A program made the position numbers and the translations under genes. 34,235 nucleotides of DNA from Cytidiella melzeri. Lineage: Eukaryota > Basidiomycota > Agaricomycetes > Polyporales > Irpicaceae. Shown here in pieces: positions 30,071 to 34,235 of the stretch; position 1 is the stretch's first letter; the number at the start of each line of letters is the position of its first letter. The DNA is taken from positions 1 through 34,235 of the forward strand of contig JABYQR010000439.1 in NCBI GenBank assembly GCA_022592445.1, in the 5' to 3' direction. The notes under the pieces were generated by a model. That model did not search any database and was not told the origin of the DNA. It saw nothing but the letters and a program-made list of their open reading frames with translations.

Positions 30071-30699
30071 TCCCCCTCAAGTTAACCAACTTATCTGGTG
30101 AGTGTAGCATTACTGTTACATTTGGATAAGACTGCCCCTACTCCCTCACGTCTTTGGACGTGCTGGAGGTTTCTTTCCCTTTTCTTCTAGGTCTTGTGCC
30201 TGTGCGTGGGCCCCTTTACAAACCCTCTAGACATAGAGGTAGCCGGACCATAGGCTTTAAGTGGTAGTCATGTCTAGGCTTTGCCTTGATGTGCACAACT
30301 TGAATCACCCTCTCGCCCGACGCTCCTAGAGCTGATCAGAGCAGGGGTTGGCATTATGCCAACATGATGAAAGTGTGCCTCCCCACAGGCGATAGTGGAG
30401 TCTGGTGTCAGACAGCTCGTTATAAGAGCTAGACAACAGGACTAGAAACCCATGAGTGCCTAGGCACGTAGACGGGTAACTTGTTCTGGCCGGACTTAGG
30501 GTCAGTGTAATACTGATCCGCCAACCATTTGCCACACGGGTGGAACCGTGACGGAGATCCTATACACCACCGGGCCTGGAGAGAGAGTCCAGGCCGACAC
30601 CGGCACTACTCCACGCACACACAGGACCTCTCCTTTATGGAGATTTGTTTCGCACATCACTGAGCTGTCAAGCTCATCACGTATTGTCACACAGTCACC
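30071..30699 (+). other. Hairpin-rich leader of element A
   Basis: No gene, but many perfect short inverted repeats: 30147-30162 (6-bp stem, TTTG loop), 30227-30234 with 30270-30277, 30347-30363 (8-bp stem, 1-base loop), 30414-30430, 30456-30467 (12-bp palindrome), 30502-30516, 30573-30595 (8-bp stem, GAGAGAG loop) and 30661-30676. This lies between the LTR and the first ATG of ORF0, so it would be the 5' untranslated leader, with dimerisation, packaging or translation control as possible roles. Confidence 0.55.
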
Positions 30700-31311
30700 A
30701 TGCCTATTTCCCGCTTCATCACTGCTAGGTCTGGCCGCAAGGCCCCCTACTTCATTCCTGTCCGCAACGAAGTCACCGGACTTCAAGAACGCCTCTCAGT
30801 CTCCAAGGAGACTCTCGACAAGTTCAAGGATGCTGGCAAGCCTCGCCGGCTCAAGTATCCCGACAACAAGCCCCTCATCAAGAGGATTGACCTCGAGGAG
30901 CAAGCTCGTACCACCATCGAGCATGAGGAAGTCCAGGATCGTATGAGAAAGGTCTCCCAACTCATGTCTCAACTCAGTCTTCTCAATCGTATCGAGAAGC
31001 AAGAGAAGCAGGAAGCTGAAAAGCTTTCTCTTCTCCAGCGTATCGAAGAGCGCAACCAACGCGCTTACATCCCCACTCCCACTCCGCTCTCCGCTTCTCT
31101 CCACTTCCGTAAAACGAAGCTAATACTTCGTCAAGAGGAGTTTGAACCAATGATCACAGCAGCCTGTCAAAGGCTTGAGCCTGTGCTCAAGAAGCTGGAC
31201 GCCTCCTTCTCGAGTGGTGGGCAATCGTCAAACCACCAGCTCAACACTTGTAGGGAGAAAGCTCAGCTACTGATCGGCCGTGTATTCATGGTTGAACAGT
31301 GGTTCAAGTAG
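30700..31311 (+). CDS. Element A ORF0, 203 aa, upstream of gag, with a homologous frame beyond its TAG
   Basis: Not a known retroelement protein to me. The N-terminus is basic (RFITARSGRK). Residues about 65-125 form a charged helical or coiled-coil stretch (RIEKQEKQEAEKLSLLQRIEE). A C-terminal part has FEPMITAACQRLEPVLKKLD. Reading on past the TAG at 31309-31311 in the same frame gives 55 more codons to 31479, with NREWRMLKKDLKSLGRISF. This pairs with DREWQLLDWGCKAIGKISF in the equivalent protein of element B, so the TAG interrupts a once longer protein or is read through. Position between leader and gag is the same in both elements. No zinc knuckle, protease or RT motif is present. Confidence 0.6.
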   Translation: MPISRFITARSGRKAPYFIPVRNEVTGLQERLSVSKETLDKFKDAGKPRRLKYPDNKPLIKRIDLEEQARTTIEHEEVQDRMRKVSQLMSQLSLLNRIEKQEKQEAEKLSLLQRIEERNQRAYIPTPTPLSASLHFRKTKLILRQEEFEPMITAACQRLEPVLKKLDASFSSGGQSSNHQLNTCREKAQLLIGRVFMVEQWFK

Positions 31312-31479
31312 AATCACACGGACAAGATGACGAATAGGGAATGGAGGATGTTGAAAAAGGACTTGAAGAGTTTAGGCAGGATTAGTTTTGTAGACATACA
31401 TCGGAGATGGGGTTACATACTAGAATTGCTAGAAGGGCTGTTTGACATGAACGCCTTTGTATATGCGGAAATGGAATAA

Positions 31480-31649
31480 AATGTATGGGCTGACAAGCCT
31501 CATTTTACTCGGTGACAACTTCCTGAAAAGGATTTAATGTGTGAAAACAACTCTGACAAGAGTTCAATGTGTGAAAAGTGGTGTTTCTCTTCTTCTTATA
31601 CTAGAAATAGTATTTTGCTTATCCTTTGCTAACTAAGAAATTAGAAGCA
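31480..31649 (+). other. Spacer between ORF0 and gag of element A
   Basis: Short A/T-rich spacer without a recognisable signal. It contains two near-identical words (AATGTGTGAAAA near 31537 and 31568) about 31 bases apart. Confidence 0.4.
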
Positions 31650-31742
31650 ATGGCCTCTCAATCTAACGCCGGATCCAATGCTGCCGCCGCCGCCAACCTC
31701 ACCCACTCTGTTCCTTTCGGGAAAATCACTCCCATCGTCTAA
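31650..31742 (+). pseudogene. Start of element A gag, broken
   Basis: An ATG opens 30 codons with an Ala-rich start typical of fungal Gag (GSNAAAAANL), then TAA at 31740-31742. The frame goes on without further stop to about 31786, where the sequence changes to the LTR of element B. It is read as a gag start with a nonsense codon that was then cut by the next insertion. Weak evidence: identification rests on position and composition. Confidence 0.4.
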
Positions 31743-31786
31743 AACCCTTCGGTTGAAAACTTCGAGCAGCACATATTCCACGGCCT

Positions 31787-32432
31787 CTGTCATGGATGGC
31801 CTGACTAGCCCTTAATTTTCGCAATTTACCTCTTGTTTTTATCTGTAAAACTCCGGGCTACAACCTAGTTTCAATTCTCTCTGCATAAACTCCTTTGCAC
31901 GTCTATTAAGCGCCCATATCACGTGGCTTAGACGCTCCACACGGTCACATTACTTGCTACTACGTCACACTGGCATGTGACTTAGCTTAAGTAAGACCAC
32001 ATGGCTACAAGCACATGGCTCAGCCCATAGCTAGGGTTTGACGTCATAGATACCGTCCACATGGGCTCCTTATTGTTCTTTCCCTATTGTTCTCTTTATG
32101 GAAGGATGTTCTCACAGGTGTGGGAATGGAATACAATAGTTGGTCTCCTTTTAGATAGATTCTCTCACGAGTAGAGTTCTTGGCAAGGTCTAGACAATAG
32201 CTATTGTTCTACTTTAGGTAGTCCTTTTGTTCTTCGTTCACACGGCTTCTTGCAAAGCCTGCCCTCAACATGGTCTGTGCGCAGGTCCCTGAAGTCTATA
32301 TATACTGCTACATGTACGCTCCTAGCCCCCCATCTCGACCTCTTGGTCTTTACTGGGCTAGGTAAGCAACCCCCTCTTGTACTACATAGCTGGTAGTCAC
32401 AAATACTAACTTGGTCTTTACTGGGCTAGACA
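31787..32432 (+). repeat. Probable 5' LTR of gypsy-like element B
   Basis: Starts TGTCATGG at 31787 and ends CTAGACA at 32432, giving matching ends TGTC/GACA and a length of 646 bp. A TATATATA box lies near 32297. A 20-bp exact repeat (CTTGGTCTTTACTGGGCTAG at 32342-32361 and 32410-32429) sits at the 3' side. After the end comes TC, a short spacer and TGGTGAGAGT, as in element A. Borders are tentative until the 3' LTR outside the window is compared. Confidence 0.5.
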
Positions 32433-32624
32433 TCTGTATAAGATTTATAGCTGGTGAGAGTATTGTGCTTCACGCCTACCACCACCACTTCGTCGTCATC
32501 CACTTCGTGTCCCTGTCTGCCGCGTCGAACCCTTGTCTCCGCGTCATTAGGTCGAGATCGTTGTGTAACCCCTGGGTTTATATCTCCTCCCCCACCGTTT
32601 ACAAAAGTTTATTCCTGTTTGACG

Positions 32625-33356
32625 ATGCCTAAGGACACGCGCACCCGTTTGTCTAAGGACCTCACTACCAACGAGCCTCAGCTCAAGAGGTGCCTCCCGC
32701 CTTCCTTCTTTGACGCTCTCGCTGCCAAGCGAAAGAGCGGTCAACCTCATCGCTGGTCTGACAAAGACCTGGTCGCCGTTGCCGACTACGTCTCCAAGAA
32801 ACCGCCAGTGAAAGGCATCACTCTCACCGTCCCCTCGTACGAGGAAAATCGACAACTTCGCGCTTCTGCCAGAGCATACGGAGAACGCGTTGCCGAAGAA
32901 CGTGCTCGCACCTTAGCAGAGCAACGTATCCACAAGCCCACACTCTCTGAGCGGCTTTCCAAGCTCCCTGCACCCACTCCCGCTCCCGTTGCACCAAAAC
33001 CGGTACTCCTTGACTTCAAAAAGTTGTCATCAGTCGACCTCATAGGCATCTTCAAGCCTAAGCTCACCGCTGTCCACACACGACTACAAGCTCTCACTGA
33101 GCTTCAAGAACTTCTCCATTGCGCAGACCCCGACCACCGCCGCGCTCTGCTTCACCTCGTCAATAAAGTCAACCGCTTCCTCAATCGACTTGACGAACTC
33201 GCGCCAGTCACAGCAGACCGCGAGTGGCAACTTCTAGACTGGGGTTGCAAGGCAATTGGGAAGATCTCGTTTAAACAGCTTCGCAAGAATTATAGCAAAG
33301 TTCTTGCCCAGCTTAACATAGTCAATAGAGATAGCTACTTCGACTGGATTAGATAG
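32625..33356 (+). CDS. Element B ORF0, 243 aa, upstream of gag
   Basis: Starts at the ATG 32625 (PKDTRTRLSKDLTT); the frame is open upstream but has no better ATG close to the leader. Basic N-terminus, then KRKSGQPHRWSDKDLVAVADY, a helical charged stretch (RAYGERVAEERARTLAEQR), a Pro-rich hinge (PAPTPAPVAPKP) and a C-terminal helical part with FKPKLTAVHTRLQAL and DREWQLLDWGCKAIGKISF. The C-terminal half aligns with ORF0 of element A. No known motif is recognised. The stop is followed after 116 bases by the gag ATG in another frame, so this is a separate protein and not part of Gag. Confidence 0.7.
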   Translation: MPKDTRTRLSKDLTTNEPQLKRCLPPSFFDALAAKRKSGQPHRWSDKDLVAVADYVSKKPPVKGITLTVPSYEENRQLRASARAYGERVAEERARTLAEQRIHKPTLSERLSKLPAPTPAPVAPKPVLLDFKKLSSVDLIGIFKPKLTAVHTRLQALTELQELLHCADPDHRRALLHLVNKVNRFLNRLDELAPVTADREWQLLDWGCKAIGKISFKQLRKNYSKVLAQLNIVNRDSYFDWIR

Positions 33357-33472
33357 TCCAGAAAGTTTTGCCTGCCACGATTTGTGATAATTGCATCCAC
33401 TTCTTTGATTCGAGCACGGTCACAGACGACCACTTCTACTAAGAAAATCGACGACTCATCACCAAAGAAGAC

Positions 33473-34235
33473 ATGGACCCCAACCAGCCCGCTGCCCCCG
33501 CTGCTCCAGCTGCCCCAGTTGCTAATTTGAGCCAGCAAGACGTCCTAAATATACTGGGCGTCCTGTCACAGAGGATGGTTGACCTCACCAATCAAGTGGC
33601 TGCTTTGGCAGCCGTTCAGGCACCAGCCGTCGCCGCAGCCACGCATACGTCCCGAGAACGGAGTATTGTCGAAAAGCCCGTCTCTTTTAAGGGAAAAACG
33701 TCGTCAGAAGCAAGACTTTTCCGGCATGCTTTCATCGTCTGGGCTCAGAATCAGGGCAAGGCGTTTTTCCAGCAAGACGCGCAAGGCCAGGTCCGGGTGG
33801 ACAACAACGGCGCGAGGATCTTTGATCCTCATAAACTCATCACAAGCGCCCTGTCCTTCATGCAGGAAGACGCAGCTGATTGGGCTCGTCCTCACATCGA
33901 GGAGCTAGCCAATAGCAAACCAGCATTTGGAAATGACTGGGACACGTTTATCGAGGCCTTCAAGGCAAAGTTTGAGCCTATTGACGCGGTCATGGAGGCC
34001 AAGACTAAGGTTACCGGCATGAAGCAGGGTAACAAAACATTCGCCGCCCACATCTCGGAGTTCGAGACCTGGGCCCCTCGCACTGGCTGGAGCCAGCAGG
34101 ACCTTTTCGACCGTCTCAAGTCGAGCTTGAGTACGGAATACCTTCAGCGAGTCTCTTATTTCCAGACCCGCGCCACAACCTACGATGCACTGAAGGACCA
34201 GTGCAAGGCAGTAGATGCTCAGCTGGCCGATCTAA
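33473..34235 (+). CDS. Ty3/gypsy-type Gag, N-terminal part, runs off the window
   Basis: Open from ATG 33473 to the window end without a stop (254 codons). Pro/Ala-rich start, then a Retrotrans_gag-like core with KPVSFKGKTSSEARLF, WAQNQGKAFF, ALSFMQEDAADWARPHIE, WDTFIEAFKAKF and KVTGMKQGNKTFAAHISEF. That is the usual order for chromovirus-type and other fungal gypsy Gag proteins, where a capsid-like helical domain leads to a zinc knuckle (expected beyond the edge). The length visible agrees with the family. Pol is not in the window, so the gypsy assignment rests on Gag only. Confidence 0.85.
   Translation, partial: MDPNQPAAPAAPAAPVANLSQQDVLNILGVLSQRMVDLTNQVAALAAVQAPAVAAATHTSRERSIVEKPVSFKGKTSSEARLFRHAFIVWAQNQGKAFFQQDAQGQVRVDNNGARIFDPHKLITSALSFMQEDAADWARPHIEELANSKPAFGNDWDTFIEAFKAKFEPIDAVMEAKTKVTGMKQGNKTFAAHISEFETWAPRTGWSQQDLFDRLKSSLSTEYLQRVSYFQTRATTYDALKDQCKAVDAQLADL

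Overview
The window looks like nuclear DNA of a mushroom-forming basidiomycete (Agaricomycetes). The reasons are: very short introns (mostly 47-75 nt) with exon phases that close exactly; a FunK1-type protein kinase, a family known mainly from fungi and expanded in mushrooms; a Plavaka-type DNA transposase; and fungal copia and gypsy retrotransposons. No species can be named from sequence alone. All gene models were spliced by hand from GT-AG (once GC-AG) junctions and protein-family expectations; each intact model sums to a multiple of three.

Layout. (1) 1-2671: remnant of a Plavaka-type transposase. (2) 3561-8749: an intact, young Ty1/copia element with 303-bp LTRs (2 mismatches), a 5-bp target duplication, a half-tRNA type primer site and one 1484-codon Gag-Pol frame. 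(3) 10016-21580: a dense housekeeping block containing a small conserved 111-aa protein, MSH4 (23 exons, minus), PDX2/SNO (plus), an SMAP/AGE2-type ArfGAP (minus), GET2 (plus), a mitochondrial ribosomal protein of the L51/S25/CI-B8 fold (minus) and VPS72/SWC2 (plus). Three pairs are divergent with 157-322 bp between start codons. (4) 21980-23750: a disordered protein of unknown function. (5) 23330-28400: a degenerate duplication zone around a FunK1 kinase gene (25044-27492), with a truncated kinase relic and a decayed second copy of the 3' end of the preceding gene. (6) 28756-34235: a retroelement graveyard holding a minus-strand copia tail with a short LTR, an 11-bp minisatellite and the 5' halves of two Ty3/gypsy-like elements. 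The second appears to have inserted into the gag of the first.

How the genes fit together. The block of part 3 is not one pathway: it mixes meiotic crossover control (MSH4), vitamin B6 synthesis (PDX2), vesicle traffic (ArfGAP), tail-anchored protein insertion (GET2), mitochondrial translation and H2A.Z deposition (VPS72). It reads as ordinary compact euchromatin. The accessory material lies on both sides and inside the FunK1 zone.

The least familiar items are: a homologous upstream protein ('ORF0') ahead of gag in both gypsy-like elements, with an in-frame TAG in one copy; a heat-shock-element-like array (GAA every 10 bp) in the first gypsy LTR; an exceptionally hairpin-rich leader behind it; and an 8-nt microexon in MSH4 that carries the core of the Walker A motif.
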